Shown piece by piece: positions 33,808 through 45,571 of a DNA stretch of 64,000 nt. The DNA comes from Agriotes lineatus. Its lineage: Eukaryota > Arthropoda > Insecta > Coleoptera > Elateridae. The position numbers and the translations under genes were made by a program. The stretch's first letter is position 1. Each line of letters opens with the position of its first letter. The DNA lies in contig CALNHX010007495.1 of NCBI GenBank assembly GCA_940337035.1, forward strand, positions 1-64,000, read 5' to 3'. The notes beneath the pieces were generated by a model. That model saw only the letters and a program-made list of their open reading frames with translations. It had not been told where the DNA came from and made no database searches.

Positions 33808-34164
33808 TGTTTGAGCACTAATCAGGATCGAAGGTACAATGTTTGTAGCCTTCTCAGTTTTTTGCTATCTGGAAAACCGCTGATCGCCAGCTCGCCTTGA
33901 AATTTGTGGACTGTATGATTGTAGGTTTCACTGAATTATACACACGTTGAAAAGCGAAGGTAGTAATTTATTGCCATAAATTAACACGAACAGTTTAACA
34001 TTTACAAAGAATTAGCTTTCGGAGTGCGGACCGGTTTGCATGCTGCCACTTTGACAGATGAAACGTAAGTGTTTTTGGAATCGGATGCCGTCGAGGCAGT
34101 CTACTGCGCACAGTACGAATTCAGTATGTAAGAGAGGCGGCAAAAGTTTATAAAGTCCTTAACA
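33808..34164 (-). repeat. BEL 5' LTR
   Basis: Partner of 27254-27615. It should hold the promoter for the - strand transcript; the same TATAAA is near its start. It abuts a LINE fragment at 34165. Confidence 0.85.
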
Positions 34165-35010
34165 AGTTTCCTGAAGACTGGCTGGTGTCATTTGCCATTC
34201 TTTAGGTAATTGATAGTATTTGATACAATTATTCATTAAACTGCAAATTCTCTACAGTAGCTTATCACTGCCGTATTTGATCAGCTCTATAGATATGTCT
34301 CCTGGTCCTGGTGCTTTACCATTTTTCATATCTTTTACTCTGTTTTTTATGTCTTTCAATGATATATTTTCATTGGTGAGCGGAAGGCCCAGCGAACAAA
34401 TGCTCGCCTCTCAGGCAGTCGGCCCGGGTTCGAATCCCGGCGACTCTAGAGTCGGTAGTAGTTAACCCCTAACAAGGGAACTCTTCCTCAGTTTCGACGG
34501 GCAAGGCTAGCCACCTACCCGGCCTAAGGGTGAAGAGGGCTCATAGAACCACTTTGTGGTTAAAACAGGGCACTATAATAAGAGGGAGAACAAGAAGAAG
34601 ATTGATATACTAATATTTTGTTCTTGTTCTTCCCCCGATATTGGAATCTGCCGTTCTTCAGTCGATATTGTATATTCTTCGCGATCCCCCAGTAAGTAGG
34701 GTCTTGTAATATGCTGACCACTCCTCCATAGTTATCAAATTAAAAACTTTTGTGTATCATTATTTTTCATGTTTTTTAAACAACTCCATACCTCAGTTGA
34801 TTGTGCAGCCCCTATTAAACTGTCTATTTCTTGACGTTTTCTTTCCCTGGCAGAATATTTTTCACTATTTATTTTCCGTTTAACCTCTTTATTTCGGGAT
34901 TTATAATCTTGCCATAGTTCTGGTGTCTGATTCATCAACCATTTATTGTATGCTTTCTTTTTAACGTCAACTGCTTCCTGCATATCATCATTCTATCAAA
35001 ACTGACCCGG
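34165..35010 (-). pseudogene. LINE fragment (linker and start of reverse transcriptase), split by a SINE
   Basis: On the - strand, 34735-34983 reads KKKAYNKWLMNQTPELWQDY and SARERKRQEIDSLIGAAQ, a typical endonuclease-to-RT linker. After the SINE, 34165-34376 reads MKNGKAPGPGDISIELIKYG and LPKEWQMT, the first RT block. Coding stops exactly at the BEL LTR. Stop codons show decay. Confidence 0.7.
34377..34612 (+). repeat. tRNA-derived SINE inside LINE
   Basis: Perfect box B GGTTCGAATCC at 34427-34437 in a tRNA-like head, then a body with CTCTTCCTCAGTTTCGACGG and a GAAGAAGAAGATT-type tail. LINE coding resumes on either side, which fixes the insertion. Box A is weak. Confidence 0.7.
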
Positions 35011-35131
35011 TTTCTTTCTATGCTCTCTTTCACCGAGAGCCTCCCTTGCTGCTTGATGAACAACCTACACAATATTTGTGTATTCAGTTTCTATTTCTTC
35101 TGTCGACTCTGTGTCTATCTATATATATATA

Positions 35132-35656
35132 CAGGGTGTAGAAATGATTTACGCACCAAAGGGATTTTAATGGTAATTTTTTCATATGAAAATATTTGCT
35201 TCCCTAATTACTTTAGAGCAAACTTGCATGAAGGTTTTTTGTAAAGAAAAAAATTCTGTATCCATTTATGCCAGCATTTGTTATTTTACATTTCGGAAAA
35301 CCGAAAATAAAGGAAATAAAATTATCATTTTTAGACAAATCAGTAGTGCCCTGAAATTATTGAAGCATCTCAAAGCATCAACAAATTAGTTTGCTGTTTA
35401 TTTGTTTGCATTTGTCAAATGTAGCGGCAACCATGGCACTTATTGCACCTGATTTGCTTCTAGCATATCACCACTTCACAATTTGCACTGATTTTTGAAA
35501 AAATGATAATTCTAGTTTCTTTCATTATTAGGTTCTCTGACGTAAAATGACAAAAATGATGGCATAAATGGATGCAGAATTGTTTGCTCTACAAAATTAG
35601 GGAAGCAAATATTTGCATATAAAAAAATTACCATTGAAAAGCATTTCTACACCCTG
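35132..35656. mobile_element. MITE, Tc1/mariner type
   Basis: A 525-bp element flanked by TA (35130-35131 and 35657-35658). Ends CAGGGTGTAGAAATG and its complement begin inverted repeats of about 90 bp that share GGTAATTTTTT and GCAAATATTTGCTTCCCTAA-like sequence. No transposase is present; the frames inside are too short. Confidence 0.85.
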
Positions 35657-35670
35657 TATAAAACTGAAAG

Positions 35671-36525
35671 TCCTGACTCACTCACTCACTCATCAACGCC
35701 CAGCCCAAACCCTTGGACCTAGAAAGCTGAAATTTTGCACAGAGGTTCCCTTTATGATGTGTACAAGGAATTAGGAAGGATATTTCGAAAGTCAACCCCT
35801 AAAGGGGTAAAATAGGGGTTCCAATTTTGTATGGAGAAATAATATTAAATAGACATTTCGACTTGAAACTTCGTAGGAGAACTTCTAAAAACAAATAAGC
35901 AAACACGTAGTTTTTTATTTTCCGAAAATCAACCCCTTGGGGGGTGAAATGGGGTAAATTAGTCTAAAATACGATATGGGTGTCGTTATTCAGGTTTTTT
36001 GGGACGTTGATTGTGAAAAAATGGCATTTATTTTTAAGTCAAGACGGTGACATGACATAACGGAAGGGACGGGACGGGACGGAACGGAACGGGATGGACG
36101 GGACGGGGCGGGACGGGACGGGAAGGGACGAGGCAGGGCAGGGCGGAACGGAACGGGAGAAGACGGAAAGGGAAGGGAAGGGATGGGATGGAAGGGAAAG
36201 GGAGGGTACGGGACGGGACGAGACAGGAAGGGACGGAATGGGGCGGGACTGGACTGGGCGGGACGGCACTGGCGGGAAGGGAAGGGACGGAAACGGGACG
36301 AGACGGGACGGGGCGGAACGAGACGGGACGGAAAGGGAGGGGATGGGATGGAAGGGAAGGGGACGGGACAGGACGGGACGGAATGGGTTGGTACGGAGAC
36401 GGGGACGGAGAAAGGGACGGGGACGGGGCGCGGATAGGATGGGATGGGATGACAGAAAATAATTAGTCATTATTTAATACACAAATAACGAACCTCGCGC
36501 GAACGAAGTCGCGGTTATCAGCTAG
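35671..36525 (+). mobile_element. Helitron-like non-autonomous element with GGGAC array
   Basis: Starts TCCTGACTCACTCACTCACT and contains CCAAACCCTTGGACCTAGAAA and AACCCCTAAAGGGG-type motifs. It ends with a GC-rich hairpin (CGCGCGAACGAAGTCGCGG) followed by CAGCTAG|T. TC and CTAG termini with a 3' hairpin are Helitron marks. The 5' flanking base is G rather than the usual A, so the family call is moderate. Confidence 0.6.
36060..36455. repeat. Degenerate GGGAC pentanucleotide array
   Basis: About 400 bp of GGGAC/GGGAA/GGAAC-type repeats, purine-only over long runs on the + strand. It creates stop-free frames on both strands, which are not genes. The G-runs could form quadruplex-like structures. 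Confidence 0.9.
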
Positions 36526-36756
36526 TCTAATATATTGATTAATTTTCTTTTGTATAAGTCACGTATGCTATCCTGTTGGAGGGAGTGTAGCTTGTATTTC
36601 GGTGTATTGTTTTTATCCTTGTGGGTAGCGGTAAAAATTTCTTCCGGTTTTTGTGTCGTATGATATGGTTTGTTATTTTTGCATTAAGCAAGTAGGGGTC
36701 TGAGCTAGAGTTCCGGAACTCTAGTCTGAGCCACAGTTTGCTCCTTGCTTTACTCT

Positions 36757-37125
36757 TCCATGGTAACGTACATATAGCAATACCATTATCACGGCCTGCT
36801 AAATTGTTTGACAAATGTCAAAGTGACGTTGATCACCTAATTCAGCATTCAAAAATTTACTTATCTATCTATGAACACACAAATTGTTTATGAAGTGTCA
36901 AATTTTTCACTTTCGCTTTATTGAAAATGGAATTAAATCATTTTGGGAGTATTTGAATCAATAAGATGCATTTTTCTGACCAATCAAATTTTAGCGGATA
37001 TACTTGTATATTCACTGTATATTCGGGTACACTCATGTTTGTACATTTCCATGGTAACATACATGTGGCAATAGCATTATCATGTTCTGCAAAATTATTT
37101 GACAATCGTCAAAGCTTCGCTGTCG
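36757..37125. repeat. Two direct copies of a roughly 70-bp sequence
   Basis: TTCCATGGTAACGTACATAT...TTTGACAAATGTCAAAG at about 36757-36830 recurs as TTCCATGGTAACATACATGT...TTTGACAATCGTCAAAG at about 37047-37115. The intervening DNA shows no gene. Confidence 0.55.
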
Positions 37126-37503
37126 AGATATTTTTAAAAAATTGGTCTCTTGAATCTCTAAAACAATATTGACACAATCATGTTACAGCACACTCGCTAA
37201 AAAATGCACCACTTGTGATATATCTAATGATTACTCTATTGTCATATTACGTACATTATAAATCCCAGGTGTAGCAATTTTTAACTGTCACATATACACG
37301 CATTTCACTTTTGAGTTTGGACAAATTTTATATTTCAAAACTGTTCTCATTTTGAGTGTCTTTTCTTTGGGTGTATACTAAGATGTTTTAAGAGTCCCTT
37401 GAATATGCACACTTCGTTTTCTTGGTGTTTTGAAGCAGCCTAAAATATATTTGTACTGATTCTTTTTCCAGACTTTGTCTATGGAATCTTGTATTTGGTT
37501 ATA

Positions 37504-37755
37504 CAGGTTGCCTAAAATTGTACGGAACATGGCAATTCCATGAGTTGAAAAAGGTTCAAATACTATTTTTCATAAGAGTAACCGAAATTGAAAATGCAAT
37601 ATTTACTTTGGTAGCTACGGTACCTAGTTGTTTCCTAGCTACCAAAGTAAATATCACATTTTCTATTTCAGTTTCTCTTATGGATAAGGATAATAGTATT
37701 TAAACCTTTTTCAACTCATGGAATTACCATGTTCCGTAAAATTTTAGGCAACCTG
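37504..37755. mobile_element. Foldback MITE, near-perfect palindrome
   Basis: A 252-bp element between TA dinucleotides (37502-37503 and 37756-37757). Ends CAGGTTGCCTAAAAT and complement. Almost the whole element is one inverted repeat with the turn near GGTACCTAG (about 37619-37627). No coding sequence. Confidence 0.88.
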
Positions 37756-37759
37756 TATA

Positions 37760-38880
37760 TTGTTGCAATCGAGCACGGGAACAATAGATAACCATTCAGC
37801 AAAAGTTAGAAATCGCCAACATAGCTTGAGTTAAATGTATGGGCTGGACTGTTAGGTGATTGACTGATAAGCGTGACCTTAATTTTTCCATTTTATCGGT
37901 TCCATTCACTCTTTTTAGCTTATTCACATTTTGTCAAACCATGCAAACTCTGAAAAATTATTTGCATTTTCAGCAACACGATCTTCCAGAATTCCTACAT
38001 AAAGTACACTCTAAATGTAAGCTAAAAATTATTTTTATTCACAGTGGTGCTGGTCCTTATTTCGATTGTTGATGAATACCTGGATTGGTAGAGGCGCTCC
38101 AACTGCCTTGTCGCCTCGTTTGCCAAATCTACAGTCATGCATCATTCGATTTTGTATGGGGCCACCTAAAGTCTCTGATCGACAAATCGGCTGAGGCTAA
38201 TTTGAATGAGTTGCAGGTCCACGTATTCTATAAAACTCTAAGGGCCGGTTGCAGAAAGCAATGTTAAGTCTGGTGTTAGCTAACATCGCGTCAAAGTGAA
38301 CAAAATCGCATCAAATTTTGTTTACTAATGTATTAGTTACCATAAGCATTTGAGATTTGATGTCCAGATAGCGGCAGACATTTTGAACATAATATGTTGA
38401 TACTATTTTTCAAAATTATAGTTTGAACCTTCCTTTGTTTTTAAAAATTTAATTTTCACCATCTGATTATACATTTACAATAATTGAGATGGAAGACTGT
38501 TTTTCTGCCATTCTTCGATTTTCGACAATGGTCTAATTTAAAAATCGTAAAGTAACTTTCTCTTATTTTTTTTGTATAACACCATCTAATGTCCGTGTGC
38601 GCAAATTTTGAAACCACCAGTATATCGAGGGGAACTGACTTTTTCATTTTTATTGTTTACCTTAACTTACACAATACTAGACAATGGCCAATATCCATAT
38701 TCACGTAACTTATGATTCACACATCCAAGATTGTTGCTGTCGTTTGAGTTGATTATTATTATAAGTTTTTTTTCCTCCGATGAGCAGATTTTTCTTAATA
38801 AAAAAGCAACTGACTTTGTATGTAAACTGACTATATAAGGCATTATTTATCCTTTCTTTAAAGTGATAAGAAGAGTTATG
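37760..38880. other. No gene recognised
   Basis: AT-rich DNA with short frames of no family resemblance. Confidence 0.5.
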
Positions 38881-38887
38881 AAGATTT

Positions 38888-38990
38888 CGGAGGCTTTCAC
38901 GGCCATTGCCATTACCTAACAAACGACTTCCGGGATTGGACCGTGTCATTATTGAGGTCGAAGAAATCAACGGCCCAATTCCGGAAGTTC
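38888..38990. repeat. Penelope-type terminal fragment, partial
   Basis: GGAGGCTTTCACGGCCATTG and ACTTCCGGGATTGGACCGTG resemble the flank of the hammerhead motif at 3784-3840. The ribozyme core itself is absent here. Confidence 0.4.
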
Positions 38991-39700
38991 TTTGTTACGT
39001 AAGAGTTATGAAGAATGATAAATTGCTAATTACAATATTTATCATTGTCAAATAAAATGTTTTCATAATTTTAATGTGCTTTTATTTCACTGAAAATTAG
39101 ATAAAAGTAAAAGAATTTCAACAAATATAAATTTATAGTTTTGATACATCACAACATGTAATGTAGAAACATAGAACACAATAAATACTCAGTTATGTTG
39201 TTATTATTAAAGAAACATTGTTTCACTTATCCAGTTTATTATTACCACGTTGTAGAACACCTTAAAATTCTCGTAAGATTTTTCCAAATGACCACCAGTA
39301 CTCCGTATGCTCAGATCTTACTCATAATGTCATAATCTGAACAACATACCAAACGTGCAATTATTCCCAATTTCATTCGAATTTTATCGCATTAATAACA
39401 GCAAAATGGTAGAGAAGTGAGTCAGGTTAATCGCACGAGTTAACAAGCCTCTACGATAACCCGTCTCAATACAAAGTTTTTAGAATTTTCAACCCAATCC
39501 TTAAATATTAATTATGATAGTACATAATTATGTAATGAATTGGAACGAAAGGGTGCTTATTACGAAACAATAATATGTAGTCTACTTTTAAAGTTATAAA
39601 TGATGATAAGAAGATAACAGTTCTATGGCCAAGAAAAAATCGTCATTTTTAAAAAGCATTGATGACTAGATTTATTTTAAAATGAAAAATATAGAGAACA
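38991..39700. other. No gene recognised
   Basis: AT-rich DNA without conserved frames or clear repeat ends. Confidence 0.5.
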
Positions 39701-41036
39701 ACTAAGCTGATATTTCTTCAAGAATCCAGAACAACCAAATGAAGACATAAATGAAGCCAACATCAGAATAAAAGATCAATAAGGGAAACAGCGGAGAAAA
39801 TAGCCAAACAATTGAAGAAAACCGAGAATAAACTGTCAAATGAAACAAAACAACTATTAGAGAAGAGTAGACAATTAATACAAGATGGAAACCGAGACAT
39901 AACAAAATTTGAGGAAATCAATGAAACAGCAAGAAAAATGTCGAAGCAACACATACTAAAGAATCAAACAAGACAAGTAGATACCTTATTAAAGAACATT
40001 AAGGGTTTGAGAACCTTAAAAAACAGAACACAAAGAAAAACGAAATAATAAAACTAAAAGACAAAAGGAGTAACACAGTAGAAGATAGGGCTCAATTACT
40101 AGAGGTGATAGAAACTTTTTGCAGAGATCTCTACGAGACTAAAACATCCAATAAAACAGCTCAAGACGAAAGTAGAAACTGCCAGAGATAGTAGTTGAAA
40201 AAAATGAAAAACGGCAGACAGCAGGGGAAGACAATATCCTGCCAGAGATTCTTAAAGAATGTGACATAAACACCAAAGAAGAAATAATAGGACTATTTAA
40301 TAAATTCTTAGCACAAGAACACGTTTTAGTTTATAAAAAGTTGGGACCCATCCAACCTTAAAAACTATCGACCAATCAGTCTGCTGTTTCAACTATATAA
40401 ATTATTCATTAGAATAATTACGAATAGATTGGAGCTAAAACTTGAAATATACTAACCAAAAGAACAGGCTGGTTCCCGGAGCAATTTTAATACTACTGAA
40501 CACCTCCACACAGTACAGCAGCTCATAGAGAAAACGGCGGAATAGCAATATACCGGAATAAATGACATTGGTAGATTTCAGCAAGTCTTTCGGTACAGTG
40601 GAAATTTGGGCCATACTAAAATCACTAAGAAATGCTAGAGTGGATCAAAGATACATAAACCTAATAGAAAAAGCTGTTTTTTTTCTTGGTCTTGGAAGAC
40701 ATCTTTAAGGAACTCAAATGCGAAGAGAAATGAGTTAATATCCAGAGAGAACATCTACACAATTTGAGGTTTGCCGACGATATCGTCTTGTTTGGAAAAG
40801 AAAGAATGATCTAACAGGGATGCTGGAAGAATTACACGAAGAGGCGACCAAAGTAGGACTGCAGATAAACATCACAAAGACACAATTCATGACAAATATG
40901 GATGCAGCAGATGACACAATTGCAGTCCACGGGCAAATAATAGAAAAGACGGAAACATACATATACCCCGGACAATCAGTAAGAACAGGCAAGCAAAATC
41001 AGGATTCTGAAATCAACAGCTCAACGCTTCAGATTA

Positions 41037-41309
41037 GGATGGGCTGCTTACGGGAAACTAAAATACATCTGAAGTATGAAAACTCCTATGACACTAAAAG
41101 CAAAAATTTACAAGTGTATACTCCCAGTGGTGAAATATGGTTCTGAGAGATGGGTCTGACTAAAGAACTATGGATGGGCTACTTGTGGGAAACTAAAATA
41201 CATTCTTAAGAATGAAAACTCCTATGACACTAAAAGCAAAAATTTACGCGAGTGTATACTCCAGTGGTTAAATATGGTTCTGAGAGATGGGTCCTGACTA
41301 AAGAACTAT
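41037..41309 (+). repeat. Tandem duplication of about 135 bp in LINE
   Basis: GAAAACTCCTATGACACTAA and GGTTCTGAGAGATGGGTC each occur twice, at 41037-41169 and 41171-41309, with about 95% identity by eye. It is a local duplication within the LINE 3' coding region. Confidence 0.8.
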
Positions 41310-42266
41310 AAAAAATTACGGACACACCAGAAGACAATAGAAAGAAAACTATTGAACATATCGCTAAAACACCATAAAACATGACAAGTGGATAAGGCAA
41401 AAAATAATAGCGATGGTCAGGTCATGTCGCCAGGCACACAGAAAAGTTGGAGCAGACACATCATTCGATGGAGACCCTTGGGGCGAAACAAGAAGTGTGT
41501 GTAGGGTATCAGAGATGATACGATCAACTGTTACGGTTCAAAATTCATTTTTAGCTATTCGCCTAATTATTTGCCCTAATCTCGGTTTAAAATTAACTTT
41601 TCACTATGTCTTTCTTCAGGTGTGATTTTCCTGCATTATCTTTGAGCATTCAGATCGTCTGACAGTTTTATTGCAAGCTAAGTAAGTCATTCGGTCGATA
41701 TTATGGGTCCAAATGCCCCTGCAGTGTAGACTTCACCTCATGCATTTCGAGTTGCATTCCCTTTCTCCCAAAATTTGATTTTTGGGCTTATCAGTTTTTT
41801 GGAAACAATCTTGACATTCCGCCATCCTGTGTGCTGCAAGAGCTAGGTGCTTCGAAATTTACGTTTTGATGATGTACCTTAACCAGGATTTTTTCGTTAG
41901 CATCCTAATTTGGAATTGTGCCGTTTTGTGTCGTGAACTCCATGGAAGTTCGGAATTGGGCTTTGTGAGTTGCATTTTTGGCGAATTCCAACCCGAATAT
42001 TGTTTGGGGATTCCGCTCTAGCAAGGCACATGTTTCACTTTGGCGTTGAACAGGCCGTAGAAACCTGAAACGGGTAGGTGAATTTATTTGGGACTTATTC
42101 GGTGTGTCTCTCATGGCTATTTGCTTTTCCAGCTGTTAACTCGACGGTAGCATGCCTGTCGAATTTCCCTCGTTGGAAGCGAGGCTACCGAGCTAATCCT
42201 GCTGGGAACGCAGCTATCGCCATATGGTCACGTAGCCACCAGCAGGGTGACGAGTTTCGCTCACTG

Positions 42267-43674
42267 TGAAACAATTTTTTTGGCTTTGCCTAATTGTTTC
42301 GCCATTTATCCAATTATTTCAGGCTTAACCTGTATATTTTTAGTTAAATTATAATTCCTTTTGCATTTCGGAATTCGTAATATTTCCAAACCAACGCATT
42401 TTGTACCTGCATCAAGTTCTTATCGTTTGCGCAATGCCCTCTCTGACCCGCGCTATCTCTTATCAGAGTGCGAGCCTTCCTCGAGGAAACGAAATTCTTC
42501 GTCCGGGCACTTTGCTGTCTTCGCTTGAGCCCGCCGATACCGGCGCGGCTAAGCCTTGTTTTAATCATGTCAAATTACGTGCGCTCAACTAATTTCAATG
42601 AGCAGTTTGTGTTTCTAAGGGCTGATTGTTATCAGGTACGATTGCGCTTTTCTGTTTTATTATCTCCATACTAATTATATCTTTCTTAGCTCTTAATCTT
42701 AATCTTAATTATCCGTTTCAACAACGAGTTTATCTCGGAGGCCAAGTCTTATCGCATTTTCGACACCTGCTGGGTCCGAGCGTATTTGCTGCCGTTTGAA
42801 GATGCTATTGCAGCAATTTTCGGCGCTTCCCCGGCGACTTCAACAATGATTATTGCCGTTCACGTCCAGCTTACGTTTCGAGGTTAGTTAGTGCTACTCC
42901 GAGATTTATATTACTTCGACTTATTTTCAATACCAGAAATTTACATCTGTGTATTTTAAACCCGTCAATATTTAAAATTTATATTCATACGTTTTGCCAT
43001 TATTAACCTGTAATGTTCAATTTCATACATGCTCTTGTTTTAATATTTGAATTTTTAATGCTTATATTTAATTATGCACAGTTTATAAATTTTGCTATTC
43101 TTGATGTGTGTTTCGACCTCTATGTAAAAGGTACAGGTCACGCTATTTATTTTCAATAGCCTAACAGAAGGTTTTATTAGATGACTGTGATAAGCTTATC
43201 CCACGAGTGGTTTTGGTAAATTATTATAATAACCCGAAAAGGGGTTCTTAATTTTATGCGTGTCGAAACCTTCAGTTAAGATACACAATTTGGTCATTAC
43301 ATTATTTACATTTTTAATTGTCTCTGATTATTGATTATTGACATTTCAAAACTTTCTTCTATTGTTGATTAATTAAACGCTAGTCACTTGCAATTTATTT
43401 TTCTTCTTGTTATTTGACAATCTTTTGATGTTCTGGCGCCCATTTCCATTTTCCTTTCCTTTTTTGAAGAGACATTCAGGGTAAATAGCTGATGATCTGA
43501 GACCTACGGATCTAAGGCCGCCGATATTTGAGCTAGTCGGCCATCGGCGGTGAGTAAGAAACAGTGTTTTCAAGAGCTGCCGTGGTGTATAAATGGTAGG
43601 GGGGTTGATCTGCGATTTTTACTACCATTGCTTATTTTATTAATTAATCGCAGGTCGGCTTTCTTATTGTTTCA
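42267..43674 (+). repeat. 5' LTR of LARD-like element
   Basis: 1408 bp. Differs from the 3' LTR mainly by single-base indels, often in short homopolymers, so part of the divergence could be sequencing error. A CCGCCGAT/ATCGGCGG hairpin lies near 43518-43553. Confidence 0.88.
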
Positions 43675-45571
43675 CTGGCGCGCCAGACGTGGGGCTCGAT
43701 TTTGGTAGTTACATCAGCTGTGTTTACCTGGATGTCTTTATTTATCAATATTTAATTTTGTATTCATTTTTCTATTCACTTTTGTAATTTTCACATCTTG
43801 TTGCAGTGCACGTATTTATATTTGACTTTCTTTTCTTTTCCTTTCTTTACTTATCCTTTCGTCGGTTGCTTATTGCTTTTTCTTCCCTCATCTTTCTTGA
43901 CGAATGATGGTTTAGTGCGGTATGTTAGTAGGTAGTGTGATGGACTTTGTTGAAAGGGTATGCTTTGGTGAGTGAGGTTTCTGATGGTTTCTTTGATTGG
44001 TTGCGTGTGTGCTTTGGTAGTGTAGTATGTTTGGTTTTTTTCCTTATCCTTCCTTTGGTTGCTTATCGGTGGGTCGAGGGCCTGCGTGAATTACTTGTGC
44101 GGTTTGGTGTAGTTTACTCCATTTTTGGGAATTTTTATTTACTTGCCTTGCCGTACTTGTATTTACTCAGGGGTCTCGACGGGTTGTTTCCGGGTCGTTC
44201 TTTCTCTGGCTTTTCTTTTTTGAATGCGTTTATGCATTTCCTTTTGGATGCGATTTTGAATGCGGGGGTTTTTGTTGGCTGCGTCCGATGTGAGGCAGTC
44301 CTTCCTGTGTCCGATGGGGGTGCAGGTTTGTCTTTCTGTCAGACGTGACAGAGGATTTGAGCCAGTTTTGGGATGCGCAATTGCATCTTGTTGCTCGTTT
44401 TATTTTGTGCAATTTTTTGGCGTCTTTTTTACGCACATATTTTGGGTGCGGATTTTTTTCCTTTGCGATTGAAGGCGGTTTGCTTTCTTGTGTTTCCTCT
44501 TCTTTAAGCGTGTCCATGTCTCCGTAAACCCGGGTCAAGGCATGGAATAGTAGACCTAGCCAGTCGAAGCTTGGATGAGTGGGTGTGGCAGCGTGAGTTT
44601 TTCCAAACTCTGGTTTTTTGGTTCTTTTCCTCTCTTTCCTTTTCTCTTTTCCTTATGTCCTGTTTTCTCTTCTGTTTTTAAAAGTTGCTGTAGGGTATGT
44701 TCCCTATGGATCTTGCATTCTAGTGCTTTTCACTTTCCTTTTTACTTACCATTACTTCCGTCTCATTTGAGGATTTTTTCAAAAGCGCTTCGCTTATTTG
44801 GATTTGGACTATGGTATTATAGGATATTGTGACCGTGGAAACACCTACAGTGTCCCTTTTAAAAACTTGTTTTCTTAGTGCTTTTTGTTTCTTGCATAGG
44901 GTGGTAGGTTGGGCATGCAGGGAAGGTCACTGTTTGGGAACGTCACCATCTAGTTCTTCCCTTTTGTAACGTATAGGGTGGTTGGTTGGGCATGCAGGGT
45001 CGGTCTCTTTTTTGGGAAACCTTTCCATCAAATATCTTATTATTTCCTTTTCCCATCTCGCTTCACGAGATATTTCCCAAGCGTCAGGTCGACATTATCA
45101 GTTTCTTTAGTGGCCTGTATTGCTTGTGGTACGCACGAGTTCATGTTTATATTTCATTTTTTTTGACAATTTTTCCTCCATACTTTTACTATTAGGTTAC
45201 CTTGGTTTTGGAGTGAGTGATGACGATGCGGTTCGAGTTTTTCGGATGTTTGTAGTTTCGGATGTTTGTAGGAGGGTGGATTGTGTCCTATGTGATGCAG
45301 TCGTTTTTGCTGTGTTTAGCAGTTTTTTAGGCTTCTGTCCGGTTTAGACAGAACGTCTATTTTTTGGCGGTGTCCTATGTGGTGCTCCAGTTATTTTTAA
45401 GCCGATTTATAAGGGTTGTTTCCCTTGGCTTATCTTCTCGAAAGAGGATTTTTTCGATAGCGTTTCGCTTTTGGTGTTGGCATCATCGATCTCATTCTCG
45501 AATTCTTTGGTTTCCTACATTTTTTAATGTTTTCATATTTAAACCTTTTTATTTCTTTTGGCCGTGGGGAG
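43675..45571 (+). other. Interior of LARD-like element, non-coding
   Basis: G/T-rich on the + strand, with internal near-repeats: AGGGTGGTAGGTTGGGCATG at about 44899 and AGGGTGGTTGGTTGGGCATG at about 44974; GAGGATTTTTTCAAAAGCGC at 44769 and a similar run at 45445. The 133-residue hydrophobic frame at 43947-44348 reflects T/G bias and shows no retroviral-type motif. Confidence 0.7.

Larger units (their letters stand above)
27254..34164 (-). mobile_element. BEL/Pao LTR retrotransposon
   Basis: A 6.9-kb element on the - strand with LTRs at both ends (27254-27615 and 33808-34164), an 18-base primer-binding candidate ending in CCA one base from the 5' LTR (33789-33806), an 0.85-kb leader, one gag-pol frame and a purine-rich tract (AAGGCGGGCGG on the - strand) beside the 3' LTR. 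Flanking five-base sequences (acaat left, agttt right) do not match. No env is seen. Confidence 0.92.

Noticed and set aside
34427..34437. tRNA gene suggested by a perfect box B
   Set aside because: No acceptor or D stem can be paired, and the sequence continues into a SINE body with an A-rich tail inside LINE coding sequence.
36039..36470. Four overlapping frames of 84-143 codons on both strands
   Set aside because: Low-complexity GGGAC array; the predicted proteins are Arg/Gly/Asp or Pro/Ser/Arg repeats.
43489..43566. CTGATGA ... GAAAC resembling a hammerhead in the LARD-like LTR (also in the second LTR)
   Set aside because: About 60 bases lie between the boxes with no helix II adjoining them, and no NUH cleavage site with a pairing stem I was found.
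43947..44348. 133-residue hydrophobic frame, possible membrane protein or env
   Set aside because: It lies in a T/G-rich interior where any frame gives Phe/Leu/Val/Gly. There is no signal peptide with cleavage site, no conserved motif and no cysteine pattern.
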